Below are positions 17,041 to 25,734 of a stretch of 64,000 nucleotides of DNA, piece by piece. Origin of the DNA: AG25 sp035517615. Its GTDB lineage: Bacteria > Gemmatimonadota > Gemmatimonadetes > Gemmatimonadales > GWC2-71-9. The stretch's first letter is position 1, and every line of letters starts with the position of its first letter. The DNA is taken from contig DATIYM010000060.1 in assembly GCA_035517615.1 (NCBI GenBank), forward strand, positions 1-64,000. The letters are read 5' to 3'. A program made the position numbers and the translations under genes. Under the pieces are notes generated by a model. It had not been told where the DNA came from. It did not search any database and saw only the letters and a program-made list of their open reading frames with translations.

Positions 17041-18122
17041 GGAAGGTCGAACATCCACAAGTCGCTGACGCTTCCCGTCCACGCCTCCGCGACGACACGT
17101 TTGCCCGAGGGCGCAAGCGCGGGTCGGCGAAACAGGACGTGTGTGCCGGACAAGGAGTCCGGGAGGATCGAGTCTCGCGCGGCGGCCAGATCCACGACGT
17201 GCAGCGCGCCGCCCGAATCGCGCTGCACCAGGTAGCCGAGCTGGGCATCGAACCCATAGGAGACATTGCCGCCGACCACCGCGGCCAGTCGTGTTCCACC
17301 GGCATTGACCCGCACATCGCGGGCGATCTCGCCAGCGCCAAAGTCCCACGCGACGCTCGTCATGCCGGACGAGAGGACTCGTGCAAATACTCGAGAGTCT
17401 CCTCCGAGCGTATAGAGGATCCGGTCGGACGCGAGCGGCGCCACGCCGGAGGCGTTTTCGGTTCCCGGAACCACACTCAACGCGGGGCTGCCACTGGCAA
17501 GATCGACGACCACAATCTCGGCGCCGGTCTGGACGGTGTCGGCCGAGAATCCGCCTTCATAACCCACGCGCGTGGCGAGATAGGCGAATCGTGTGGCGTC
17601 GAACCAACCGAGCTGATCAGGCTCGTCCTCGCGAATCGTGTCGAGCCGAACCGGATAGTTCACGAGGGTCCGGGGAAGCTCGGTCGCCGTGAATGACGCA
17701 GGTCGCAGGAGCAGCGAGACGCGGACGGCAGAGCCCCGGATGGATCCGGAGGCCCGCAGCACATATGCGATCGGTCCAGCGGCCGCCGCGGCCGGCGCGG
17801 TCAGGATGAACGTCGATTCCGGCGCCGGTGTGGGGTAGCACAGCTCGCTCATGATCTGGCCGCCATCGGGCGGCATGAGCGCGAGACAGCGGTCGGCCGC
17901 CGTGGCAAGCTGCGCTGAATAGAGGAACCCGGTCTCGGGCGGAAGCCACGCGGGGGCGCGATCCCGGTACGGGTTGTAGGTCAACCGGCGCGGTGAACCG
18001 TCCGAAAACGGGATCGTGTCGCCCGTCGTCGCGGTCGCGAATGGCGCATCGTGATTGCATGCCGCGAGTGCGCCTGTCGCGCACACAGCGGCGCGTAGCA
18101 CCGTGACCCTGAGAAGGGACAT
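17037..18122 (-). CDS. Lipoprotein with TolB/WD40-like propeller repeats
   Basis: The chosen ATG at 18122 (MSLLRVTVLRAAVCATG) leads to the lipobox GALAAC; an upstream in-frame ATG would bury the signal peptide. The 361-residue product has repeated beta-propeller-type blades, for example GTRLAAVVGGNV, then GALHVVDLAA, then RPALAPSGKRVVAEAW, then VSDLWMFDLP (the l.PDGk.la....d..lw.vdl pattern). It is probably held in the outer-membrane inner leaflet. Its stop overlaps the start of the TonB receptor, the usual arrangement for a receptor and its accessory lipoprotein. Confidence 0.8.
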   Translation of the reverse strand: MSLLRVTVLRAAVCATGALAACNHDAPFATATTGDTIPFSDGSPRRLTYNPYRDRAPAWLPPETGFLYSAQLATAADRCLALMPPDGGQIMSELCYPTPAPESTFILTAPAAAAAGPIAYVLRASGSIRGSAVRVSLLLRPASFTATELPRTLVNYPVRLDTIREDEPDQLGWFDATRFAYLATRVGYEGGFSADTVQTGAEIVVVDLASGSPALSVVPGTENASGVAPLASDRILYTLGGDSRVFARVLSSGMTSVAWDFGAGEIARDVRVNAGGTRLAAVVGGNVSYGFDAQLGYLVQRDSGGALHVVDLAAARDSILPDSLSGTHVLFRRPALAPSGKRVVAEAWTGSVSDLWMFDLP

Positions 18123-18214
18123 CGCGCGGTATTGTACGCCTGGATTCGCGTCGCGCGAGGGGAGATCGTCGCCAAACTGGGCCGACCAGGGTAGAATTGG
18201 CGACCGGAGAACGC

Positions 18215-18643
18215 GTGCAAACCACCGCTGCTTCATTTATGCTCGGCGCCCTGCTGCTTGCGGGCTGTCATACCATTCGGCCCGTGGAGCCTGCTCAGCT
18301 CACGGCCTCGAGTGGGGTCCAGCGAGTGTGGGTCACCCGCACCGACCAGTCGACGATCGCGATGGATCTGCCGCAAGTGGTCGGGGATACGCTGACGGGC
18401 ATGCTGCACGGCGAGCCGCAGAGCATTCCGCTGTCCGACGCTACGGTGATTCTGGCGCGCAAAGCCGCGCCGGCGCGGACCGCGGTGGTGGTCATGCTCG
18501 CCGGCGGGCTCGCCCTCGCGGGGTTTGCCTACATGGAAAGCCGCCCCGACGTTGGAGATGCGTCGTACTGCGGCAACGCGATCGGCTCCCGCCCCGCCCC
18601 GTTCACCTCCTGTTGCCCCGCAGTGGACAGCCTCCCCTGTTGA
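18215..18643 (+). CDS. Small lipoprotein of the five-member paralogue family (copy 1)
   Basis: A GGAG five to six bases ahead of the GTG at 18215 decides the start; an upstream TTG at 18197 is in frame but lacks a site. The signal peptide ends LLLAGC. The mature core is VQRVWVTRTDQSTIAMDL, then PQVVGDTLTGMLHGE, then IPLSDA, then ARTAVVVMLAGGLALAG (a hydrophobic, possibly membrane segment). The same order (W-V-T-R..D, GDTL.G, E/S-IPL..V, R/K-T followed by a hydrophobic stretch) occurs at 31530, 33233, 34212 and 40282. The tail here has four extra Cys. Function is unknown. Confidence 0.8.
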   Translation: MQTTAASFMLGALLLAGCHTIRPVEPAQLTASSGVQRVWVTRTDQSTIAMDLPQVVGDTLTGMLHGEPQSIPLSDATVILARKAAPARTAVVVMLAGGLALAGFAYMESRPDVGDASYCGNAIGSRPAPFTSCCPAVDSLPC

Positions 18644-18707
18644 AGGATTTTGCATAACCGGCGCGGTTTCCTATACTGACGCGTCCGTTAGCACCTCGGG
18701 GGCTCCC

Positions 18708-21374
18708 ATGACGGTCGACGCGGAACCTCTCGCAGCGCTTTCCCTGCCCATCATCGCGCCCGCGGAGCGGGACGCGCGGGTACGCGCCGAGCTGCGGCAG
18801 CTGCTGCGCTCGCGGCTGCTCCACGAGAGCGGCATGGTGCTGTTCGGCCACCCGATTCTCGCCGCCCTCGTCATTGCCCTGACCTGGCACGAGGTCTCGC
18901 ACGCGCGGCTGCTCGGCTGGGGGCTCGCGGTCTCGCTCGCGACGGCGTTCCGCGGTGGGTGGCTGTATACGGTCAAGCGCCGCTCGCTGTCCGACTGGGA
19001 TATCCGCTTCGGCGTTCGGCTCACCGTTGCACTGGTCGGGCTCACCTGGGGCGTCGGCGCCGCGCTCGTGATTCCCGACGTGCCCTTCGAGGACGCCGCG
19101 TTCATCCTCGTGGTGCTGGCTGGAATCATCGCCGGTGCGTTGACCACGCTGGCTGCCGATCCCACGAGCTACGTCGCGCTGGCAACGACGCTCGCGGTGC
19201 CGCCGTTCATGGCGGTCGTGACTGGCGGCCACGATCGACTGCACCTCGTCACCGCGACGATCATCGCGCTGTTCCCGCTGGTGCTCGTGGGCGTGGTGCG
19301 CCGCGCGCATGTCGCGACGGTCGATCATCTCAAAGTCGCCGCCCTCCTGGGATTGAGCGAAGAAGAGGCGCGGCGCGCCGAGGCGGCCATGCGCGACGCC
19401 CGCGACCAGGCGGAGCGGGCGGCCCGCGCGCGCAGCGCGTTTCTCGCCAACATGAGTCACGAGATCCGCACACCGATGAACGCGGTGCTCGGCTTCGTCG
19501 AGCTCGTGCTCGATACGGATCTCTCGAACGAGCAGCGACGGGCGCTCGAGCTGGTGCGCTCGTCGTCGGAAGCCCTGCTCACGATTCTGAACGATGTGCT
19601 CGACTACTCGAAAATCGAAGCTGAGCACCTGGAGCTCGAGTCGATTCCGTTCGACTTCCCGAAGCTCGTGCATTCCACCGCGAGCCTCCTGGCGGTGCGG
19701 GCGCGCGAGAAGCATCTCGAGCTGCTGGCAGAGGTGCCGCACGACATGCCCCGGCTCGTGCGGGGCGATCCCACCCGGTTGCGCCAGGTGCTGACCAATC
19801 TCATCGGGAACGCGATCAAGTTCACCGACGAAGGCGAAGTGGTAGTCGCACTCCGGACCATCGCCGTATCGCCGGATCGCATGACGATTTCCTGCACCGT
19901 TCGGGATACGGGGATCGGGATCGCGCCCGAGCAGCAGCGGGCGATTTTCGAGGAGTTCACGCAGGGCGACGCGTCGATGACGCGTCGCTTCGGAGGCACG
20001 GGGCTCGGTCTCGCGATCTCGCGCCGCCTCGTGAATCTGATGGGCGGGAAGTTGTCCGTCACGAGCGAGCCCGGGAAGGGGAGCGAATTCCGGTTTGCGC
20101 TCGAGCTCCCGGTCGAGGCCGAGCCGGTCGTCGTCCCCGGTCGCGCGGAGCTCGGTGGCCGCCGGGTGCTCGTGGTGGACGACAATCAGACCAACCGTCG
20201 CATCGTGCGTGACATGCTCGGGGTCGAAGGTGTCGCGGTGCACGAGGCGGCGAGTGCCGCGGCCGGGCTCGAGATGCTGCAGCGCGCCGCGGCGGCGCGA
20301 ACTCCTTACGACGTGGCGATCCTCGACGTGCAGATGCCCGAGCGCGACGGGTTTCAGCTGGCCATCGACATCCGCGCCGATCCCCTGCTCACCCATACCC
20401 GGCTCTTGATGCTGACCTCGGCCGGGCAGCGGGGCGACGGCGAACGCTGTCGCCAGCTCGGCATCCAGGGCTACCTCACAAAGCCGGCCTCGCGGGCGGA
20501 TCTGATCGACGCGCTCGGGGCATTGCTCCCCGACCCGAGCGGCCACGTATCCGAGCTCATTACCCGCCATACCATCGCCGAGTCGCGGCGCGCGGTCAGA
20601 ATTCTCCTGGCGGAAGACAACGTGGTAAACCAGCAGGTGGCCGTGGCGATGCTGATCAAGCGTGGCCATCAAGTCGATGTCGTTTCGAACGGCCGCGAGG
20701 CAGTGCAGGCGGTCGAGCGGCACGACTATGATGTGGTGCTCATGGACTTGCAGATGCCCGAGATGGACGGCTTCGCCGCCACGGCGGCCATTCGCGCGCT
20801 GCCGTCGGGAGCGATGCTTCCAATCATCGCGCTCACCGCGCACGCGCTTTCGGGAGAGCGGGAGCGCTGTCTGGCGCGAGGGATGACCGACTATGTCGCG
20901 AAGCCGTTTCGCGCACCGGAATTGTTCGGCGCGATCGAACGGCGAGCGGCCCCGGGAACACGACCAGCCGGTGCCACGGAGCCCGCGGGCGCGCCGCACG
21001 AGGCGCCCGTGGTGGACCTGACCGAGTTTCGCCGCACCATGGAAGAAGCGGGCGCCGGGAGCGCGGTTCAGGGCATCGTGACGACGTTCGTCGCCACCGC
21101 AGCCGAGCGGCTTGCGGCGCTGGAGGCGGCGCTTGCCGCCGGAGCGTCCGATCCGGTCGCGCGCGCGGCGCACGTGTGGCGGTCCGCCGCGGCGACGATC
21201 GGCGCCCGCGCTCTGGCGGGAGCGCTCAACGATGTCGAGACGGCCGCGCGTGACGGCGACGTCTTGGCCGCGCGCGAGCATGTGGCGCGTGTGCGACGCG
21301 AGTCGGCGAGCGCCCTCGCGTATCTGCGGCATGCCGGCAACGATGGCTCCGGACAGGGAGGGGGAGAGGCGTAG
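18708..21374 (+). CDS. Hybrid sensor histidine kinase with two receivers and an Hpt domain
   Basis: This 888-residue membrane protein has five or six hydrophobic helices within about 50-205 that form an integral sensor without a large loop, then a short coiled coil. The kinase core has FLANMSHEIRTPMNAVLGF with His-251, NLIGNAIKFT, DTGIGIAPEQQ and FGGTGLGLAISRRL. Receiver 1 has Asp-540 (AILDVQMPERDG), receiver 2 has Asp-680 (LMDLQMPEMDG), and a C-terminal Hpt domain has AHVWRSAAATIGA with His-822. This supports a full internal phosphorelay, His-Asp-His, to an external receiver. The next gene starts two bases later and is the natural target. Confidence 0.95.
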   Translation: MTVDAEPLAALSLPIIAPAERDARVRAELRQLLRSRLLHESGMVLFGHPILAALVIALTWHEVSHARLLGWGLAVSLATAFRGGWLYTVKRRSLSDWDIRFGVRLTVALVGLTWGVGAALVIPDVPFEDAAFILVVLAGIIAGALTTLAADPTSYVALATTLAVPPFMAVVTGGHDRLHLVTATIIALFPLVLVGVVRRAHVATVDHLKVAALLGLSEEEARRAEAAMRDARDQAERAARARSAFLANMSHEIRTPMNAVLGFVELVLDTDLSNEQRRALELVRSSSEALLTILNDVLDYSKIEAEHLELESIPFDFPKLVHSTASLLAVRAREKHLELLAEVPHDMPRLVRGDPTRLRQVLTNLIGNAIKFTDEGEVVVALRTIAVSPDRMTISCTVRDTGIGIAPEQQRAIFEEFTQGDASMTRRFGGTGLGLAISRRLVNLMGGKLSVTSEPGKGSEFRFALELPVEAEPVVVPGRAELGGRRVLVVDDNQTNRRIVRDMLGVEGVAVHEAASAAAGLEMLQRAAAARTPYDVAILDVQMPERDGFQLAIDIRADPLLTHTRLLMLTSAGQRGDGERCRQLGIQGYLTKPASRADLIDALGALLPDPSGHVSELITRHTIAESRRAVRILLAEDNVVNQQVAVAMLIKRGHQVDVVSNGREAVQAVERHDYDVVLMDLQMPEMDGFAATAAIRALPSGAMLPIIALTAHALSGERERCLARGMTDYVAKPFRAPELFGAIERRAAPGTRPAGATEPAGAPHEAPVVDLTEFRRTMEEAGAGSAVQGIVTTFVATAAERLAALEAALAAGASDPVARAAHVWRSAAATIGARALAGALNDVETAARDGDVLAAREHVARVRRESASALAYLRHAGNDGSGQGGGEA

Positions 21375-21375
21375 C

Positions 21376-21951
21376 ATGAGCAATGTCACCGTACTCGTGA
21401 TCGACGACGACCCCGTGTCGCGTGCTCAGCTAGGCGCACTGGCCCAGGCGGCGGGATACAGCGTAAGCACCGCGCAGAACGGCGCCGAGGCATGGGATTT
21501 TCTCCAGCTCGCTCGCATCCCCGTCGTGATCTCAGATTGGTACATGCCGGAGCTCGACGGGCCGGAATTATGTCGCCGGATTCGCGCGCGCCGGACGGGG
21601 TCGTACGTTTACTTTATCCTTGTTACCTCCCGCGGTGGAAAGCAACAGTACTTGGCGGGCATGGACGCGGGTGCCGATGACTTTATTGCCAAGCCGGTCG
21701 ACCCGGACGAGCTGCGAGCGCGACTCACGGTAGCCGAACGGATCCTGGGCCTCCGCCGCGAGCTGCAGCAGCTCGAGGTGCTGCTCCCGATCTGCTCATA
21801 CTGCAAGCGTATCCGAAACGATCATGAGGAATGGGAACAACTCGAGACCTATATCGAGCGGCGCTTTGAAGCGCAGCTCAGCCACGGCATTTGCCCCGAG
21901 TGCTACGTCAAGCACATCCAGCCGCAGCTCGACCGCGGCGATGAGCCCTGA
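21376..21951 (+). CDS. Response regulator with C-terminal cysteine-rich motif
   Basis: The receiver domain (residues about 4-120) has Asp-54 in ISDWYMPELDG and Lys in DFIAKPVDPDELR. A helical linker leads to a C-terminal module: LPICSYCKRIRNDHEEWEQL, then ETYIERRFEA, then SHGICPECYVKHI. This four-Cys plus His pattern (CxxCK+IR...LE.YI...SHGICPeC) is shared by a set of bacterial receiver proteins and probably binds a metal or haem; its output is unknown. The start is two bases after the hybrid kinase stop, and the glycogen phosphorylase gene begins 21 bases after its own stop, so one transcript may join signalling and glycogen use. Confidence 0.9.
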   Translation: MSNVTVLVIDDDPVSRAQLGALAQAAGYSVSTAQNGAEAWDFLQLARIPVVISDWYMPELDGPELCRRIRARRTGSYVYFILVTSRGGKQQYLAGMDAGADDFIAKPVDPDELRARLTVAERILGLRRELQQLEVLLPICSYCKRIRNDHEEWEQLETYIERRFEAQLSHGICPECYVKHIQPQLDRGDEP

Positions 21952-21972
21952 GAGCCCCGCGCTTTTCGTAGC

Positions 21973-24126
21973 ATGACAACTCTGCGAAGCACGCCGCAGC
22001 TGCCGCCACGGATCGCCGGTCTCTGGTCCATCGCGACCAACCTGTCCTGGAGCTGGAGCCGCACCGCGCGTGCGCTGTTCCGGGCCATCGACTATCCCCT
22101 GTGGAGCCTGCTCCGCCACAATCCCATCGAGCTGCTGCGCCGCGTAGCGCCCGAGCGCCTCGCGATCGTGTCCCAGGATCCCGAGTTCCTCGCGCTCTAC
22201 GACACCGCGATGGCGGCGGCCGCACGCGAGACGTCCGCGGGCGACACCTGGTTCACCCAGGAGTACCCGGGTCTGACGGGAAAATCGGCGGCGTACTTTT
22301 GCGCGGAGTTCGGGTTGCACAATTCCGTGCCGATCTACTCCGGCGGTCTGGGCGTGCTCGCCGGCGATCACTGCAAGACGGCATCGGATCTCGGCGTGCC
22401 ACTCGTCGCGGTCGGACTGTTGTATACGCATGGCTACTTCGATCAGCGGTTACGGCTCGATGGCTGGCAGGAGGACGCGGCCGAGCGGTTTCACCCTGAG
22501 CTCACGCCGCTGCAGCAAGTCACCGGACCGACCGGCGATACGTGTATCGCCAGGGTCCGGGCGTTCGGGCGTACGGTGTGCATCGCGGCCTGGAAGATGA
22601 TGGTGGGACGGGTTCCGATCTATCTGCTCGACACCGACGTCGAGCAGAACGATCCCGCGGACCGCGCCCTGTCGCATCGGCTGTATACCGGCAGCCCGGA
22701 CCTGCGACTGCGCCAGGAATGGATTCTCGGCGCCGGCGGCGTGAAAGTACTGCGAGCGCTCGGTCACGAGCCGGCGGCATGGCACTGCAACGAAGGCCAT
22801 CCGGCCTTCATGCTGATCGAGCGCCTGCGGGAGCTGACCACGACCGGCGTGCCGTTCGCCGACGCCGTTCACGAGGTTCGGAAGACCAGCATTTTCACGA
22901 CGCATACACCCGTTCCCGCCGGTCACGACGCGTTCTCCCGCGACCAGGTGGGGGAATGCCTCGGGTCGGTGTGCGACGAAATGGGCGTATCACGCGACGA
23001 CGTGCTCCGCCTCGGCTACCATCCCGTGGAGGATCACGGCCAGTTTCACATGGCCGCGACGGCGATCCGCCTCTCGGGGCGGGTGAATGGCGTGTCACAG
23101 CGCCATGGCGAAGTGTCCCGCCAGCTGTGGGTGAGCCTGTGGCCGGGCACGGATGTCAGCGCGGTGCCCATCGGGCACGTGACCAACGGCGTGCACTTGG
23201 CCACGTGGATGTCCCATCGGATGACCGAACTTCTCTCTACCCAACTCGGGGATGACTGGCAGGCGCGTGCGGGAAACCCTGAGCTATGGGAAAAGGTCAT
23301 GTCGCTCGATGACGCCCGGCTCTGGAACCTGCATCTCGAGCTCAAGACCGCGATGCTCCGGGCGGTGCGTGAGGAGGCCCGGCGGCGCTGGGCCGATCAG
23401 TGGAAAGAAGCCCTGCACCTCGTGGGCGCCGGGACCCTGCTGGACGAACGCGCGCTTACCATCGGGTTCGCCCGCCGGTTTGCGACCTATAAACGGGCCG
23501 ACCTCCTGTTCCGCGACATGGACCGGCTGCAGCGATTGCTCGTGAACCCGTGGCGCCCGGTGCAGATCATCTTCGCCGGGAAGGCCCATCCGGCGGATGA
23601 CCCGGGAAAGCAGGTTTTACAACGGGTGTACCACATGACCCGGGATCCCCGCTGCGAGGGCCGGATCGCCTTTGTCGAGGATTACGAGATGCACCTCGCG
23701 CACCGCCTCGTGCAGGGGGTCGATCTGTGGCTCAACCTGCCCCGGGCCCCGCTCGAGGCCTGCGGAACGAGCGGGATGAAGGCTGCGTTGAACGGCGTTC
23801 CGCAACTGTCGGTGCTCGACGGATGGTGGGCCGAAGGGTACGATGCGTTGAACGGTTGGGGCATTCCGCTGCCGGGCTCCGATGAGGACCCCGATGCCGC
23901 GGATGCCGAGCGGCTGTATTGCCTGTTGGAAGAGCAGGTGGTCCCCCTCTACTATTCACGGGACGCGCGCGGTGTGCCGCTGGGCTGGACCGATAAGATG
24001 AAGCATGCATTGCGCGTGGCCGGCGGGCGGTTTACGGCGGACCGGATGCTCAGGGAGTACGTCGCCGGCTACTACGCCCCGGCAATGCGGGGTGAGCCGT
24101 CTCGCGACGCAGCGCCTACAGCGTAG
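21973..24126 (+). CDS. glgP: Alpha-glucan (glycogen) phosphorylase, GT35
   Basis: The enzyme releases glucose-1-phosphate from glycogen or maltodextrin with pyridoxal phosphate. The 717 residues match the shorter TIGR02094-type phosphorylases. Visible hallmarks are YFCAEFGLHNSVPIYSGGLG, then VLAGDHCKTASDLG, WHCNEGHPAFM, TTHTPVPAGHDAF, and near the C-terminus EACGTSGMKAALNG, where the Lys of GMK is the PLP-binding residue. GFARRFATYKRADLL is the sugar-phosphate binding block. It is the first gene of the polysaccharide cluster that continues to 31398. Confidence 0.95.
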   Translation: MTTLRSTPQLPPRIAGLWSIATNLSWSWSRTARALFRAIDYPLWSLLRHNPIELLRRVAPERLAIVSQDPEFLALYDTAMAAAARETSAGDTWFTQEYPGLTGKSAAYFCAEFGLHNSVPIYSGGLGVLAGDHCKTASDLGVPLVAVGLLYTHGYFDQRLRLDGWQEDAAERFHPELTPLQQVTGPTGDTCIARVRAFGRTVCIAAWKMMVGRVPIYLLDTDVEQNDPADRALSHRLYTGSPDLRLRQEWILGAGGVKVLRALGHEPAAWHCNEGHPAFMLIERLRELTTTGVPFADAVHEVRKTSIFTTHTPVPAGHDAFSRDQVGECLGSVCDEMGVSRDDVLRLGYHPVEDHGQFHMAATAIRLSGRVNGVSQRHGEVSRQLWVSLWPGTDVSAVPIGHVTNGVHLATWMSHRMTELLSTQLGDDWQARAGNPELWEKVMSLDDARLWNLHLELKTAMLRAVREEARRRWADQWKEALHLVGAGTLLDERALTIGFARRFATYKRADLLFRDMDRLQRLLVNPWRPVQIIFAGKAHPADDPGKQVLQRVYHMTRDPRCEGRIAFVEDYEMHLAHRLVQGVDLWLNLPRAPLEACGTSGMKAALNGVPQLSVLDGWWAEGYDALNGWGIPLPGSDEDPDAADAERLYCLLEEQVVPLYYSRDARGVPLGWTDKMKHALRVAGGRFTADRMLREYVAGYYAPAMRGEPSRDAAPTA

Positions 24127-24134
24127 AGAATCAC

Positions 24135-24155
24135 GGGGGCAGGGGGCAGGGGGCA
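24135..24155 (+). repeat. Three tandem copies of GGGGGCA
   Basis: Three perfect 7-base units lie in the 41-bp gap between the phosphorylase and glycogen synthase genes. There are only three G-runs, one short of a standard four-run G-quadruplex. The repeat sits just upstream of the synthase start and could affect its translation, but this is speculative. Confidence 0.8.
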
Positions 24156-24167
24156 GACACTCGCTTC

Positions 24168-25724
24168 ATGGACGTACAACGGAAGTCCGCGGTTTCGAGC
24201 AAGGCGAAGGGGCGGCAGCGCAGCAGCTCGCCCAACGCGCTCGCCGAGCGCGCCCCTGCCCCGAACGGCGCGCAGACGGGTGTCGTTCACCTCACCGCCG
24301 AATACTGGCCCCTGGCGCGCACGGGGGGCCTGGGAGAAGCGGTCCAGGGCCTCGCCACCTATCAGGCCGCGGCGGGGCGGCAGGTCAGTGTGTTCCTTCC
24401 TTTATATCGCACGGTGCGAAGCACCGCGCCCGATCTCGAGCGGCTTGGCCCGCCATTCACGGTGCCAATCGGGCCGCGAATCGAGCGGGGGTGGTTGTAT
24501 CGGATTCCGCCCGCCGCCTCGGGCGAGCATGCGCCCCAGGTCTTCCTGATCGATAACCCGGAATATTTCGACCGCGACGGGATTTACGGCGCCGACGGGT
24601 CGGACTACGCGGACAATGCCCGCCGCTTTGCGTTCTTCTGCATGGCCGCCCTCACGCTCATGCCGCAGATCGCCCCGACGGCGGCGGTCTTGCATGCGCA
24701 CGATTGGCATGCCGCGCTCGCTCCCGTCTACCTGCGCAATTTCTTCTCCGGGCCCTACCACGCGCAGCTCGCGACCGTGATCTCCGCGCACAACGCCGGA
24801 TTCCAGGGGCACTTTCCACCCGAAACGCTCGTGGATCTTGGGCTGTCGCCCACGCTCTACAACCCCCATGTATTCGAGTGGTACGACCGCGTGAACTTCT
24901 TGAAGGGTGGGCTCGCGTTCTCGGACATGGCCGTAACGGTCTCGCCCACGCATGCCCGCGAGTTGTGCACTGCCGAGGGCGGATTCGGCCTGCACGATAC
25001 GTTTACGGCCATGGGCGATCGCCTGGTGGGAATTCTGAACGGGATCGATCCAGTCATGTGGGATCCCGAACACGATTCGTTGATCGCCGCTCCGTACGCC
25101 GTGGACGACACGGAGGGGAAGGCTGCCTGTAAGGCGGCGTTGCAGCGGAAGTGGGGGTTGCCCGAAAAGCCTCGCGCTCCGCTGTTCGGGATGAGCGCGC
25201 GGCTCGTATCCCAGAAGGGGCTCGATCTCGTGATCGGCGCCGATCTCCTGTCGCTCCCCGAAGCGCAGTTCGTGTTTCTTGGTGCGGGAGAGCTGCGCTA
25301 CGAGCGGGTGCTGGCTCAGCTCGCGCTGTCGGCGCCCGACCGTATCGCCGTGGAGTTCAACTTTACGGACAAACAGGAGCACCGGTTGCTCGCCGGCGCG
25401 GACGCCCTGCTGATGCCCTCGTTGTACGAGCCCTGCGGACTCACGCAGATGCGCGCCCTACGCTACGGAACGGTGCCGGTGGCACGGCGCGTGGGCGGCC
25501 TGGCCGACAGTATCACCGATGAGGTCACCGGCATTCTCTTCAACGAATACACGGGTGACGCGCTGCGCACTGCACTGCTCAAGACCATCCGGCTGTATCA
25601 CAACTCGGCGACCTGGGCCAAGCTGATGCGCCACGGCATGCGACAGCAATTCGGCTGGGACATTTCCGCCGCGCGATATCTCGATGTCTACCGGCGCGCG
25701 CAGGCGCTCGCCGCCGCGCGCTAA
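24168..25724 (+). CDS. glgA: Glycogen synthase, GT5
   Basis: The enzyme adds glucose from an NDP-glucose (usually ADP-glucose) to the non-reducing end of glycogen. After a polar extension of about 37 residues comes the GT5 start, VVHLTAEYWPLARTGGLGEA. The donor-binding motif is normally KTGGLGD; here it is RTGGLGE. Other family blocks are LHAHDWHAALAP, SAHNAGFQGHFP, GILNGIDPVMWDP, MSARLVSQKGLDL, and the C-terminal PSLYEPCGLTQMRALRYGTV with GGLADSI. The 518 residues are slightly longer than usual because of the N-terminal extension. Confidence 0.94.
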   Translation: MDVQRKSAVSSKAKGRQRSSSPNALAERAPAPNGAQTGVVHLTAEYWPLARTGGLGEAVQGLATYQAAAGRQVSVFLPLYRTVRSTAPDLERLGPPFTVPIGPRIERGWLYRIPPAASGEHAPQVFLIDNPEYFDRDGIYGADGSDYADNARRFAFFCMAALTLMPQIAPTAAVLHAHDWHAALAPVYLRNFFSGPYHAQLATVISAHNAGFQGHFPPETLVDLGLSPTLYNPHVFEWYDRVNFLKGGLAFSDMAVTVSPTHARELCTAEGGFGLHDTFTAMGDRLVGILNGIDPVMWDPEHDSLIAAPYAVDDTEGKAACKAALQRKWGLPEKPRAPLFGMSARLVSQKGLDLVIGADLLSLPEAQFVFLGAGELRYERVLAQLALSAPDRIAVEFNFTDKQEHRLLAGADALLMPSLYEPCGLTQMRALRYGTVPVARRVGGLADSITDEVTGILFNEYTGDALRTALLKTIRLYHNSATWAKLMRHGMRQQFGWDISAARYLDVYRRAQALAAAR

Positions 25725-25734
25725 GAGGCGAACC

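Noticed and set aside
15556..17235. A 559-codon plus-strand frame inside the TonB receptor gene
   Set aside because: The receptor on the minus strand has signal peptide, plug and barrel features; the plus frame has none.
18603..21389. A 928-codon open frame on the minus strand opposite the hybrid kinase
   Set aside because: It is a shadow frame of a GC-rich gene: the plus strand gives a full set of kinase, receiver and Hpt motifs, while the minus product is Arg/His-rich with no domain.
24135..24155. G-quadruplex between glgP and glgA
   Set aside because: Only three G-runs; four are needed for a standard intramolecular quadruplex.
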